Shown in pieces: positions 1 through 8,066 of a DNA stretch of 64,000 bases. Within the stretch, counting starts at the first letter, position 1. Each line of letters opens with the position of its first letter. The notes below the pieces were generated by a model. That model was given only the letters and a program-made list of their open reading frames with translations. It ran no database searches and had not been told where the DNA came from. Position numbers and translations under genes: made by a program. Source of the DNA: CALWOS01 sp963595735 (lineage in GTDB: Bacteria; Bacillota; Clostridia; Oscillospirales; Oscillospiraceae); assembly GCA_963595735.1 (NCBI GenBank), contig CAVBJJ010000006.1, positions 1-64,000 of the forward strand, written 5' to 3'.

Positions 1-171
1 GGGGTTCTGATGCTATGACTTTTTTATTCGTGTCTACTTTTACTTGACAGATGCATGGCAGACTATTTTCCATGCCCATTTTATGTCTAACAGATGGCGG
101 TTTTGAATACATCAAGGCCGCCGTTTTCAAAAAATGAGAATACGGGGGGTGTATTAAAGTCGCCCTTTTTT

Positions 172-214
172 AAGGATACGGCGGTGTCCGGGAGGTATCG
201 CCGTGTCCTTTTTT
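172..214 (+). terminator. Intrinsic terminator
   Basis: A 12-bp stem pairs 172-183 with 199-210 (one G-T wobble) around a 15-nt loop and runs into a T tract. It would end transcription coming from upstream, outside the window. Confidence 0.7.
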
Positions 215-321
215 CTTTTCCATCCCCCTAACTTGTCAAAAAAATCCTATCCAATATCAGGAACTATCCCGCCTATGAATATGAACTGTATGATTACATA
301 ATTGCTTCTGCTACTTCCATT

Positions 322-356
322 GCGCCCATCCGCGTCCTGCGGATGGGCGCTTTTTT
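322..356 (+). terminator. Intrinsic terminator
   Basis: A perfect 12-bp GC-rich stem (322-333 with 339-350) and 5-nt loop are followed by six T residues. It lies about 150 bp before the sigma-like gene and could be a true terminator or an attenuator in that gene's leader. Confidence 0.8.
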
Positions 357-505
357 CTGTTTATGCGAGTCTTCGCCATACAGCGGAGCCTTTCATAAAA
401 ATTTTCTTCCTTTCGCGGTTGCCAAAATCGCAAACCTTGCATTACTGAGGCGAAAGGGAGGAGATCACCACCCCGCACCCGTGCGGCGCGAAGGGAGGTG
501 AGAAA

Positions 506-940
506 ATGAAAGACTCCTATGAGCAGCGTATTCAAAATCAGTTTGGCGCTTTCTGTGTCAGGGTTTTGAAGAATGAGGCCCGGTACATCCAGCGCGAGCT
601 TGCCAGTCTCCAATCCCAGGAAAAATCCTTTGGAGAGCTGACCGCCTCTGAGCTGGAGCAGACCGCCGTGTGGGACAAGCACTTTATGGGCGAGCATGTC
701 TTTGAAGTGCTGGGACTTCCGGTAGTCGTGGCCGGCAATCTTCTGGCTGAAGCCCTGGCGCAGCTGCCGGAGGGCAAGCGGGATGTGATCCTGCTGTCCT
801 ACTTCCTGGGCATGACGGACCGTGAGATCAGCGAGAAGCTGAACATCGTCCATCAGACCGTATCCAAACGGCGGCTCGTTACACTGAGAGAATTGCGCGA
901 GTATCTGATGAAGGAGGGATTTGAATGGCCGGACAAGTGA
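506..940 (+). CDS. Sigma-70-like regulator of an integrative element
   Basis: A 144-residue protein whose C-terminal third is a sigma-70 region-4-like helix-turn-helix (a QLPEGKRDVILL segment, then TDREISEKLNIVHQTVSKRR). The N-terminal part is not a full sigma region 2. Short sigma-like proteins of this kind are typical of Tn916/Tn1549-type conjugative elements, where they are thought to control element genes. The start follows a strong GGGAGGTG ribosome-binding site. It overlaps the next gene by 16 bp, so the two are probably translationally coupled. Family assignment is good; the precise target is unknown. Confidence 0.8.
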   Translation: MKDSYEQRIQNQFGAFCVRVLKNEARYIQRELASLQSQEKSFGELTASELEQTAVWDKHFMGEHVFEVLGLPVVVAGNLLAEALAQLPEGKRDVILLSYFLGMTDREISEKLNIVHQTVSKRRLVTLRELREYLMKEGFEWPDK

Positions 941-1164
941 AGCCAATCCCGGTGCCGGTGATCCTGGCAGCCGTGAACGGCGACGAGAACGCCCTTGCCG
1001 CCGTGGTCGCTCACTATCAGAAGTACATCCGGGCTCTTGCCACCAGACCTGTGAAGGACGAGTATGGGAACGAGTATCTGTATGTGGATGAAGATATGCG
1101 GCTCAGGCTGGAAACGAAGCTGATCCATAGCATCATAACAGGTTTCAAGGTACTGCCGGTCTAA
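925..1164 (+). CDS. Helix-turn-helix protein of conjugative transposon (HTH_16-like)
   Basis: A 79-residue protein beginning MAGQVKPIPVPVILAAVNGD. The pattern 'ILAAVNGDENAL..VV.HYQKYI' and the 'DEYGNEYLYVDEDMRLRLETKLI' tail match the small HTH proteins that follow the sigma-like gene in Tn916/Tn1549-type elements (my family recognition). It overlaps the sigma-like gene and has its own AGGAGGG site just upstream. It probably binds DNA or assists the sigma-like protein in controlling excision or transfer; this is inferred from family context. Confidence 0.75.
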   Translation: MAGQVKPIPVPVILAAVNGDENALAAVVAHYQKYIRALATRPVKDEYGNEYLYVDEDMRLRLETKLIHSIITGFKVLPV

Positions 1165-1560
1165 AATCGTCCGGGGCAAGTTTCACGGCTCCCTTTCCTT
1201 GCCCCGGCGATCCGACAGCCAAGTCAAAAGCACCTTGACAAAGAAAGCCCGTTGGGAGGTCTCCGGCGCAGTATAAGGCAGACGGATACAATCTGTCTGC
1301 GCCGAGCCGGTCAGCCAGTGCGCCATGACCCTGTTGCAAGTCCGCAGGACGGGACCCCTACCAAACAGGAGAGCGATGAACACCAGGCCGTGAAGCAGGT
1401 GTGGCAGCCTGTGGGCGAGGACGCGCAGACAGGATAATGAGACTCGCGCATTGGACGCCCGCAAAGCATCGTGCGCCGCACCCATCAGCATGGGCCGGGG
1501 TGAAATTCCCGTGGAGCCGCAGCCGGCGGCCGTCCGTTTTTTGCTTCTTTCGTATTGATC
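1165..1560 (+). ncRNA. Candidate structured non-coding RNA in the element
   Basis: About 400 bp without a convincing gene but dense in paired segments. There is a perfect 10-bp stem at 1171-1180/1198-1207. A nested hairpin has outer GGCGCA/TGCGCC arms at 1265-1270/1298-1303 and an inner GCAGAC/GTCTGC stem. Short hairpins follow near 1480-1500 and 1518-1534, then a T run before position 1550. Open frames exist on both strands but none resembles a known protein. A structured RNA or a cis-acting DNA region, such as a recombination or transfer site, would both fit. The strand is assumed from the neighbouring genes. Confidence 0.4.
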
Positions 1561-1584
1561 TTTCTTGCGAAAGGGGGTCATTCT

Positions 1585-1764
1585 ATGCAAGAAAAAATTG
1601 CTGCCGGCAAGACCGGCACATCCAATAAATCATTAGATGAAAAGACGACCTATCGCATCGGTAATAGGTCGTTTGTCGTTGAACCTGTTTTTCGGCAAGA
1701 TGGCCCGGATACCTTGGGCAGCGTTCTCCTTCACCTGATGAAGTCCGAGAGTGAAAAGCTGTAA
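1585..1764 (+). CDS. TnpW-like transposon-encoded protein
   Basis: A 59-residue protein starting MQEKIAAGKTG, with the core 'KTTYRIGNRSFVVEPVFRQDGPDTLGSVLLHLM'. This is the hallmark of the small TnpW-type proteins found directly upstream of large serine recombinases in Clostridia elements. The chosen ATG follows AAGGGGG with good spacing; an upstream in-frame start at 1555 lacks a site. Its function is not established, and an accessory role in recombination is inferred from its constant position beside the recombinase. Confidence 0.75.
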   Translation: MQEKIAAGKTGTSNKSLDEKTTYRIGNRSFVVEPVFRQDGPDTLGSVLLHLMKSESEKL

Positions 1765-1781
1765 ATAGCTTTCAAACCCGG

Positions 1782-1810
1782 CTGACAGAGGCAGCAAATG
1801 GCGGTATAAT
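1782..1810 (+). promoter_or_regulatory. Promoter of the serine recombinase
   Basis: CTGACA at 1782-1787 and TATAAT at 1805-1810 are separated by exactly 17 bp and lie 53 bp before the recombinase ATG. The recombinase therefore has its own strong vegetative promoter, independent of the upstream genes. Confidence 0.75.
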
Positions 1811-1862
1811 GTGTTCGTACAAGTATATTTGCTATTCGACTGCCTTGACGGAAGGAGGACTT

Positions 1863-3571
1863 ATGAAACAGTCGAATAACAAAAAATCCCGTGACGTGAC
1901 CGCCTTTCTCTATGAAAGACTTTCCCGTGACGATAATCTTGAAGGCGAAAGCTACAGCATCGGCAATCAAAAGAAACTGCTTGCCAAAGTTGCAAAGGAA
2001 AAGGGCTACACAAATCTGGTTCATTTCCTGGATGACGGCATTTCCGGCGTGACGATGGATCGCCCCGGCTTCGTGGAAATGATCCGCCAGTTGGAACAGG
2101 GAAAAGCTGCTGCTGTCTTTGTCAAAGACCTTTCCCGCCTGGGGCGCAACTACATTGAGGTCGGACGGCTGACGGAGGAATTTTTCCCGGACCACGATAT
2201 CCGTCTGGTGGCCGTTTCGGATAACATCGACACGGCGGAGGGCGAAAATGAGCTTGCCCCGATCCGCAACCTGTTCAACGAGTGGTATGCCCGCGATATC
2301 AGCAAAAAGCGGCGCATCAGCAATAAGATCAAGGGCAATGCCGGTGAGCCGATGGGCCAGCCGCCCTACGGTTACATCAAGGACCCGAATAATCCGAAGC
2401 ACTGGATCGTAGATGACGAGGCAGCCCAGGTTGTGCGCCGCGTTTACAGCATGACTTTGGAGGGCTTCGGAACAGAGCAGATTGCCACCCAGCTTGAAAA
2501 GGACGGTGTCCTGACCCCGCGAGCCTATTGGCTCACGAAGGGCATCAAGCGCCCCGGCAAGGGCAAACAGCAGCCGCCTACCAAGTGGACAGCTCTACCA
2601 TCACCAAAATTCTCTCCCTGCAGGAATACTGCGGCGACATTCTCAATTTCAAAACATATTCCAAGTCCTACAAGAATAAGAAACGAATCGACAATGACCG
2701 TGAGAATTGGGTGGTGTTCCAGGACGTCCATGAGGCAATCATCGAGCGTGCTGTCTATGAGCAGGTGCAGCAGAAGCGGGGCAAAATCCGCAAGCGCCGC
2801 ACCAACAACGGAGAACACAATATGTTTTCCGGCCTGCTGGTCTGCGCCGACTGTGGCAGCAACCTTCACTTCCACTTTAATCAGGGCAATCCGGAGATCA
2901 AGTATTTCAACTGCTCCAACTACAAGGGCAACCGCGGCACCTGCACCTCTACCCATTATGTCCGTGTGGACTTCCTGGAGGAAGTAGTGCTGGGAGAGAT
3001 ACGGCGTTTAACGAAATTCGCCAGTCTCTATGAGGACGAGTTTGTAAAAGCGGTGATCGGTCATTCCCAGCAGGCGGAGCAGACAGACCGCAAGCTGAAG
3101 GAAAAAGAGTTGAAAACGTTCCTTGCCCGTGACGAAGAATTGGACGGTCTCTTTGAACGCATCTATGAGGACAATGTTTCCGGCAAGCTCTCCGATGACC
3201 GTTTCGCAAAAATGTCCCGGCGGTATGAGGACGAGCAAAAGGAACTGGCGGAGAAAATAAAAAAGCTCCGCTCCGAGATAGAGAAGCAGAGCAGCCGTTC
3301 CATGACAACGGATATGTTTATCGGTCTTGTTCGCAAGTACACCAGAGCGCGGAAACTGACGCCCCGGATGTTGAACGAACTGATTGAGAAAATCGAAGTG
3401 TTCAATGCTGAGAAGATCGACGGCGTATGGGAGCAGCGGCTTCGCATCCACTATAACTGCGTCGGAACGATTGAGATTCCAAAGGTGCTGCCTCTGCCGA
3501 TCCCGGAAGTGTCCGTAAATACAAGAAAAGGCGTAGTTGTCAACTACGCCCCCTGTGAACTCGCTGTATAA
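1863..3571 (+). pseudogene. Large serine recombinase, one-base frameshift
   Basis: A site-specific recombinase of about 569 residues if repaired. The N-terminal resolvase domain carries the catalytic serine in YERLSRDD, then 'DGISGVTMDRPGF' and 'FVKDLSRLGRNY'. A recombinase domain follows (YGYIKDPNN), then a zinc ribbon (CADCGS...NCSNY...GTC) and a coiled-coil C-terminus ending KGVVVNYAPCELAV. The reading frame breaks near 2584-2590: restoring one base after the TGG codon rejoins 'PPTKW' to 'SSTITKIL'. The start at 1863 follows GGAGGA. The homologous sequence is otherwise intact, so this is either a recent inactivating indel or an assembly error. It would integrate or excise the element occupying the left of the window. 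Confidence 0.9.
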
Positions 3572-3617
3572 AAAGCGAGTGTTCTTACAGCCTTTCAAAT
3601 GCTGTAAGAACACTCGC
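3571..3617 (-). terminator. Terminator of the tRNA-Leu transcript
   Basis: A perfect 17-bp stem (3575-3591 with 3601-3617) with a 9-nt loop starts two bases past the tRNA CCA end and, read leftward, is followed by a short T run. That T run overlaps the recombinase stop codon, so element DNA reaches right up to the tRNA's own terminator. Confidence 0.75.
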
Positions 3618-3619
3618 CA

Positions 3620-3707
3620 TGGTGCGCGAGGCGGGACTTGAACCCGCACGCCCGGAGTGAGCACTAGAACCTGAATCTAGCGAGTCTGCCAATTCCACCA
3701 CTCGCGC
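3620..3707 (-). tRNA. tRNA-Leu (CAG anticodon)
   Basis: An 88-nt cloverleaf on the minus strand with acceptor stem GCGCGAG/CTCGCGC, an encoded CCA end at 3620-3622 and a long class II variable arm. The anticodon stem CTAGA/TCTAG encloses the loop TTCAGGT, giving anticodon CAG. The T arm has GGTTCAAGTCC. A 17-bp-spaced promoter lies just upstream. Confidence 0.95.
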
Positions 3708-3743
3708 GTATTTGTTTTTTGCGCTTTGCCTTAGCGCTCATTT

Positions 3744-3772
3744 ATAATATCACCCCGGGAGCAAAATGTCAA
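3744..3772 (-). promoter_or_regulatory. Promoter of tRNA-Leu
   Basis: On the minus strand TTGACA (3767-3772) and TATTAT (3744-3749) are 17 bp apart. The -35 box overlaps the last codons of rsmA. Confidence 0.75.
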
Positions 3773-4644
3773 CTCTTTTTTTCATTTTTTTCGTTATTTT
3801 TTAAGGCGTCTGCCAAGGCGGCAAATTGCGCCAGATCCAGCGCCTCTCCCCGCACCCGTTCATCCAGCCCGCAGGCGGCGATGGCCGCGGCAATTTCTTC
3901 CTTAGTGTAATCCCCCAATCCGGCGCGCAGAGCATTGGCCAGCGTCTTGCGCCGCTGTCCGAACGCTGCCTTTACCACCCGGAACAAAAGCTTTTCGTCC
4001 CGCACTGCCACAGGTGGCGCGGAGCGGCGGCGCAGCTGGATGACCGTGCTGGTAACCTTAGGCTGCGGAATAAAGCAGCCGGGAGATACATCAAACAGCA
4101 TTTCCGCCTCCGCATACCACTGGACAAAAACGGTAAAGGCGCCATAGGCCGCTGTGCCGGGCTTGGCACACAGGCGCTGCGCCACCTCCTTCTGGATCAT
4201 GACGGTAATGGTCTGGAAGCACTCTGCCTCCAAAAACGCCGCCAGCAGCGGGCTGGTCACATTATAGGGTAGATTGGCGCAGACCACCGGGCGCAGGCCG
4301 GCAAAACGCTCCTGCACCAGCGCCGGCAGATCTTGCCGCAGCACATCGCCGAAGATGATTTCTACATTATCCCTTCCGGCCAGAGTCTCCGCCAGCACCG
4401 GCCGGAGCGCCTTATCCAGCTCCACAGAAACCACCTTCCCCGCCCGCAGGGACAGCTGCTCCGTCAGACAGCCCACGCCGGGGCCAACCTCCAATACGCC
4501 GGTCTGCTCGTCCAACCCGGCCTCCTCCGCGATGCGCTCCGGCACCCAGGCAGCGGTCAAAAAGTTTTGTCCCATGCTTTTGGAAAACCGGAAGCCATGG
4601 CGCTGCAGCAGCGCTTTGACCTCCCCGATATTTGTCAAGTTCAT
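3769..4644 (-). CDS. rsmA: 16S rRNA dimethyladenosine transferase
   Basis: A 291-residue KsgA/RsmA methyltransferase that dimethylates two adjacent adenosines near the 3' end of 16S rRNA during small-subunit maturation, using SAM. Seen: the N-terminal 'RFSKSMGQNFL' start of the family, the SAM-binding 'VLEVGPGVGCLTEQL', acidic 'VSVELD', and the catalytic 'NLPYNVTSPLL' motif. The C-terminal helical domain ends 'LAQFAALADALKNNEKNEKKS'. Length is normal. The start ATG overlaps the stop of the XRE gene (ATGA), so the two are translationally coupled. Confidence 0.95.
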   Translation of the reverse strand: MNLTNIGEVKALLQRHGFRFSKSMGQNFLTAAWVPERIAEEAGLDEQTGVLEVGPGVGCLTEQLSLRAGKVVSVELDKALRPVLAETLAGRDNVEIIFGDVLRQDLPALVQERFAGLRPVVCANLPYNVTSPLLAAFLEAECFQTITVMIQKEVAQRLCAKPGTAAYGAFTVFVQWYAEAEMLFDVSPGCFIPQPKVTSTVIQLRRRSAPPVAVRDEKLLFRVVKAAFGQRRKTLANALRAGLGDYTKEEIAAAIAACGLDERVRGEALDLAQFAALADALKNNEKNEKKS

Positions 4645-4841
4645 GCCTTTTCCTCCCAGAAGAGTTCATCCAATGTTTTCTCCAGCGCCCAACAGATGGC
4701 CAAACACAGCCGAATGGATGGATTATAATCGCCCTTTTCCATGGCATTGATGGTCTGGCGGGATACGCCGACCTGTTCCGCCAGCGCCTGCTGCGACAGA
4801 TCCTTTGCCGCTCTGGCAGACTTCATCCGAAGATTTTTCAT
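4641..4841 (-). CDS. Small XRE-family transcriptional regulator
   Basis: A 66-residue Cro/C1-type HTH protein. Its helix-turn-helix is 'LSQQALAEQVGVSRQTINAMEKGDYNPSIRLCLAICWALEKTLDELF', almost the whole protein. This compact type (YozG/PinR-like, HTH_3) usually sits next to a multi-TM membrane protein, as here. The start at 4841 overlaps the membrane gene's stop, and its own stop overlaps the rsmA start. It probably represses its own operon; two TGTACA palindromes flank the operon promoter at 5402-5449. A longer upstream reading frame was rejected as out-of-frame overlap with the membrane gene. Confidence 0.85.
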   Translation of the reverse strand: MKNLRMKSARAAKDLSQQALAEQVGVSRQTINAMEKGDYNPSIRLCLAICWALEKTLDELFWEEKA

Positions 4842-5365
4842 CTTTCGTCCATTTCTCCTTGTTCTCCGCGCCGCTCCTGCCGCCAACGCACCAGCACCGC
4901 GATCAAAATCGCCAGCACCAGAAGTCCGGCGATCAGATTCATGCTTTTGATCCCTAAAACGCCATCCGTCAGCCAACTGCCGTCTTGGATCCACCGAATC
5001 GCGAAGCCCAGATTGATTCCGGCGCCCAACAGCAGCACGACCAGACTTTGCGGATAGCTGCAATGCAAGGGAAAGTAAGCGTCATCCAACACGCAGCGCA
5101 CGCCGCACACCGCCCCGGACAAAGCGATCCCGATAAACACGCCCACCGCCGGCTGACACCAGCGCAGGCTCATGATCAGCGTTCCCATAAAGACCAGGCC
5201 ATACAGCATTCCCACCTGATATGCGCAGCGATAGGCGCGGCCGCGCGCGGCCTCCTGCCGTTCGTCATATGTTGCTTTTCTCCCTTGCTTTCTGCGCAGC
5301 AGACTCACGACAACAATCGCAGCAGCAATCCCGACCAGCACGCCAAAGTAAAAGGTTTTCTCCAT
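4838..5365 (-). CDS. Multi-pass membrane protein partnered with XRE regulator
   Basis: A 175-residue protein with about four or five hydrophobic segments (near residues 5-22, 48-65, 70-88, 108-124 and 140-160) and a basic stretch 'RRKQGRKATYDERQEAARGRAYRCAYQ' after the first. The 'YDERQ...RGRAYR.AY' motif is common to membrane proteins co-transcribed with small XRE regulators in Firmicutes. Function is unknown. The ATG at 5365 follows AGGAGGG; an upstream in-frame start at 5395 has no ribosome-binding site. It overlaps the regulator gene by 4 bp. Confidence 0.75.
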   Translation of the reverse strand: MEKTFYFGVLVGIAAAIVVVSLLRRKQGRKATYDERQEAARGRAYRCAYQVGMLYGLVFMGTLIMSLRWCQPAVGVFIGIALSGAVCGVRCVLDDAYFPLHCSYPQSLVVLLLGAGINLGFAIRWIQDGSWLTDGVLGIKSMNLIAGLLVLAILIAVLVRWRQERRGEQGEMDER

Positions 5366-5399
5366 GACAAATGCCCTCCTTTTTATTTCTTCCAAGGAG

Positions 5400-5450
5400 A
5401 GTGTACATCTTTTTCGCCTTTATGTCAAGTATATTTTACTTTTTGTACAC
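5400..5450 (-). promoter_or_regulatory. Promoter and possible operator of the membrane/XRE/rsmA operon
   Basis: TTGACA (5423-5428) and TACACT (5400-5405) on the minus strand are 17 bp apart. Identical TGTACA palindromes lie at 5402-5407 (over the -10) and 5444-5449 (upstream of the -35), 42 bp apart, about four helical turns. This layout suggests binding by the dimeric XRE protein. Confidence 0.6.
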
Positions 5451-6225
5451 TTCACATGCCAAAGCAACAGCGCCGATGGCAGTGGCGTACTGCCCCTGCT
5501 CCGGCAGAAGAAAACGCTTTTGATACACCTTGCAGAATTTTTCATAGGCCTCCCGCGCCACCGAAAGCCCGGCCGCGCCGCCCACTACGATCACGGTATC
5601 CGTGCCGCAGCCATTGGCGCAGAACAGCGCCATGCTGCCCACCACCTGCAGCACCAGATTAAAAATCCCCGCCGCCCAGTCGGCATCCGCGCCGGAGGGC
5701 TGGGGTCTGGCCAGGTTGGAGGCGGTCATTTCCGCCGGGAGGGTGCGCTCTCCGGAGTACATATCCCNNNNNNNNNNGCGCCAGCGCGTCCAGACGGGAG
5801 ACATCCTCGCAGTGCAGGATCTTGCGCCCCAACCCTACAAGGGTGCCGCCGCCCACGCCTGTGCCGCCAAGGTGAGTACAGCAGCCGTCCTTCACCTCGA
5901 TAAAGGCCGTTCCCGTTCCAAAGCTGGCCACCACCGCGTGGCGCTGCCCGGTCAGCCAGACCGCGCCCCGGCCAATGGCCTGCAGCTCCGGCACGATGTG
6001 CCAGGGCAAGCCCAGGCGATCCAGGTCGCAGCGCTCCGCGCGCATTCCCGTGACCGCGATCTGTTGGATGCTGCCGTCTGTCAGGCGATCTCCCAGCAGA
6101 CCGCGCAGGCAGTCCGCCGCTGAGCTTCCGGCACTGTTTGGCACATAGTGCTGCAGGCACAGCTCTCCTGCCTTGATGCCCACGATCTTGGTGGCGCTGG
6201 TTCCCAGGTCAAGTCCCAATATCAT
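5436..6225 (-). CDS. coaW: Type II pantothenate kinase, interrupted by an assembly gap
   Basis: An ASKHA-fold kinase that phosphorylates pantothenate in the first step of coenzyme A synthesis. Seen: the N-terminal phosphate-binding 'ILGLDLGTSATKIVG', 'VVASFGTGTAFIEV', 'GGTGVGGGTLVGLGRKIL', and C-terminal 'SNLARP' and 'TVIVVGGAA' segments typical of the CoaW/Fumble family. Ten N at 5768-5777 interrupt the gene, and the two halves are in different frames, so the true gap length is not ten bases. About a dozen residues appear to be missing by comparison with the family pattern. The break is technical rather than biological. Confidence 0.85.
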
Positions 6226-6271
6226 CTTTCCGGCTCCTTCCTGCCCGTCCCGCGGGACGGCTTGCCGATTT

Positions 6272-7558
6272 TTATGCTTTCTTCAGCCGCTTTTCATAGG
6301 CCATCCGTCGGGACTCCTGCCCCTCCGGCACCGCCGCCGTGACATTGCCCCGGTAGCGATACTGAAACCGCCGCAGCAGGGCGGTCATCGCCTTGTTTTT
6401 CCGGTGGCAGACCACGCGGATATAGCGAACGCCCTGCTCCCGCGCCAGCCGCTCTACCTGTTCCATCAGGCGGTCGGCCATGCCGCTGCCCCGGTATTGC
6501 TCCGCCACGGCGCAGCGCAGCAGCGTCACATAGGTTTCGCAGTCGCTCCATTTTCCATCGGCAATGCTCTCCTGTACAGGCTGGGGCTGCCGGCTCAGGC
6601 GGAACGCCGCCGCGATCTCCCCTCCGTGGGTGAGGACATAGGTCTCCCCGGAAGCCAGATCCTCTGCCAATTGCGCCAACGCGTCCGCCTCCGGCCACTC
6701 CAGAGCCTTTCGCCGCTGCTGGGTGTCCGCACTTTGGCGATAGAGTTCCGCCAGCGTCTCCTGCTCCTCCGGCGCCGCCGGACGGCAGGCAATGGGCAAA
6801 TGCAGCCGCAGCCGCCCCGCTTCCCGATTCACCTCTGCCAAAAGCTGGCGATCCAGCTTCTCCGTCAGCTCCAGCCGGGCAAACATATCCGGGCGTTTTT
6901 CCCGAGTGCGGAGGATCTGCTGCTTGCGCCGCCAGCGCGCCACATCGGCATGGTTGCCGCTTTTGAGCACCTCGGGCACAGAATGCCCCTCCCAAACCTC
7001 CGGACGGGTGTACTGGGGATATTCCAGCAGCCCATCCCAGTGGCTTTCGCCGGTATAGCAGGCGCTGTCCGCCAGCACGCCGGGCACCAGACGGCACACG
7101 GCATCCGTTACCACCATGGCGGCCAGCTCCCCACCGGTGAGCACAAAGTCGCCGATAGAGATTTCCTCGTCCACACAGGTCTCGATAAAGCGCTCGTCGA
7201 TCCCCTCATAATGTCCGCACACCAGCACCAGATGGTCATAGTCCGCCACCAGCCGCCGAGCTGTTGCCTGGTCAAAGGGCTTGCCCTGGGGGCTCATATA
7301 GATCACCCGGCTTTTTCCGCTGCTGCGCCGGGTCATAATGTCGTCCAGGCAGGCCTTCAGCGGCTGTGCCATCATCACACAGCCCCAGCCGCCGCCATAG
7401 GGATAGTCGTCCACCTGACACTGCTTGTTGGTGGTATAATCCCGAATTTGGGTACACTGAATGTCCAATATTCCCCTTTTTGCCGCGCGCCCCAGAATGC
7501 TCTCGCCCAGCACCGCCCGCATGGTATCGGGAAACAGGGTCATAATGTCGATCTTCAC
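6272..7558 (-). CDS. trmD: TrmD tRNA(m1G37) methyltransferase fused to a GNAT domain
   Basis: A 428-residue protein. Residues 1 to about 240 are TrmD, a trefoil-knot SAM methyltransferase that methylates G37 of tRNAs. They show 'DIMTLFPDTM', 'VDDYPYGGGWGCVM', 'CGHYEGIDERFIE' and the knot motif 'SIGDFVLTGGELAAM'. From about residue 260 a second domain follows with 'YVTLLRCAVAEQYRGSGMADRLMEQVERLAREQGVRYIRVVCHRKNKAM', a GNAT acetyl-CoA-binding pattern. Normal TrmD stops near 240-250 residues. The start is GTG at 7558 with GAGGGG upstream, 4 bp after the rimM stop; an upstream in-frame TTG is less likely. The two domains are in one frame with no stop between them. The substrate of the GNAT part is unknown. 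Confidence 0.92.
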   Translation of the reverse strand: MKIDIMTLFPDTMRAVLGESILGRAAKRGILDIQCTQIRDYTTNKQCQVDDYPYGGGWGCVMMAQPLKACLDDIMTRRSSGKSRVIYMSPQGKPFDQATARRLVADYDHLVLVCGHYEGIDERFIETCVDEEISIGDFVLTGGELAAMVVTDAVCRLVPGVLADSACYTGESHWDGLLEYPQYTRPEVWEGHSVPEVLKSGNHADVARWRRKQQILRTREKRPDMFARLELTEKLDRQLLAEVNREAGRLRLHLPIACRPAAPEEQETLAELYRQSADTQQRRKALEWPEADALAQLAEDLASGETYVLTHGGEIAAAFRLSRQPQPVQESIADGKWSDCETYVTLLRCAVAEQYRGSGMADRLMEQVERLAREQGVRYIRVVCHRKNKAMTALLRRFQYRYRGNVTAAVPEGQESRRMAYEKRLKKA

Positions 7559-7562
7559 AGCC

Positions 7563-8048
7563 CTACATCCCCTCAATCAGACGAACGGTGATCTCTCCGG
7601 CCTCCACATCGGTGCGCAGCACAAAGGCCGGCACGGCGGGGATCATGATCTCCCGTTCTCCCTGCACCACATAGACATGATGCCGGGGCGTTTCCAGTAC
7701 ATCGACCAGCTCGCCCACCACGGCGCCGCTTTCATCCTTGACCACCGCGCCCATGATATCCTGGAGGAAAAAGTGTCCCTTTGGCAGCTTAGCATCCGCC
7801 CGGCGCAGAAAGACGATCTTGTTTTTCAGACGCATGGCGGCATTGACATCCTCTATCCCCTCCAGCCGGAAGATCAGCATATTTTTATGCACCCGGCTGC
7901 TCAGGACGGAATAGGCCTTGTCTTCAATATACAATGTAGAAAAAGACCGCAGAAAATCGGCACTGTCCGCCCAGGGCTGTAACTTCAGCTCGCCCCGAAC
8001 GCCATGGGTATTGACGATTTTCCCGGCCTCCAAAAATTCTTTTTTCAT
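7563..8048 (-). CDS. rimM: Ribosome maturation factor RimM
   Basis: A 161-residue protein that binds ribosomal protein S19 and helps mature the 30S head. Seen: N-terminal 'EAGKIVNTHGVRGELKLQPW' (RimM barrel), then the PRC-like C-terminal domain with 'GHFFLQDIMGAVV' and 'HHVYVVQGEREIMIPAVPAFV'. Length is normal. It lies 4 bp before trmD in the conserved rpsP-khpA-rimM-trmD order. A hairpin followed by a T run ends about 20 bp before its ATG, so rimM-trmD expression may be attenuated separately from the upstream genes. Confidence 0.95.
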   Translation of the reverse strand: MKKEFLEAGKIVNTHGVRGELKLQPWADSADFLRSFSTLYIEDKAYSVLSSRVHKNMLIFRLEGIEDVNAAMRLKNKIVFLRRADAKLPKGHFFLQDIMGAVVKDESGAVVGELVDVLETPRHHVYVVQGEREIMIPAVPAFVLRTDVEAGEITVRLIEGM

Positions 8049-8066
8049 AGTCGTGTATCCTCAAAT

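Larger units (their letters stand above)
1..505. other. Intergenic part of the integrative element, no gene seen
   Basis: No convincing coding region was found here. The stretch contains two intrinsic terminators (listed separately) and, just before the sigma-like gene, a GC-rich leader at about 430-500 with purine-rich ribosome-binding-like patches near 457 and 494. It probably separates upstream element cargo, outside the window, from the regulatory and recombination end of the element. Confidence 0.5.

Noticed and set aside
6173..7591. 472-codon open frame on the plus strand
   Set aside because: Lies antisense to trmD, which has clear catalytic motifs.
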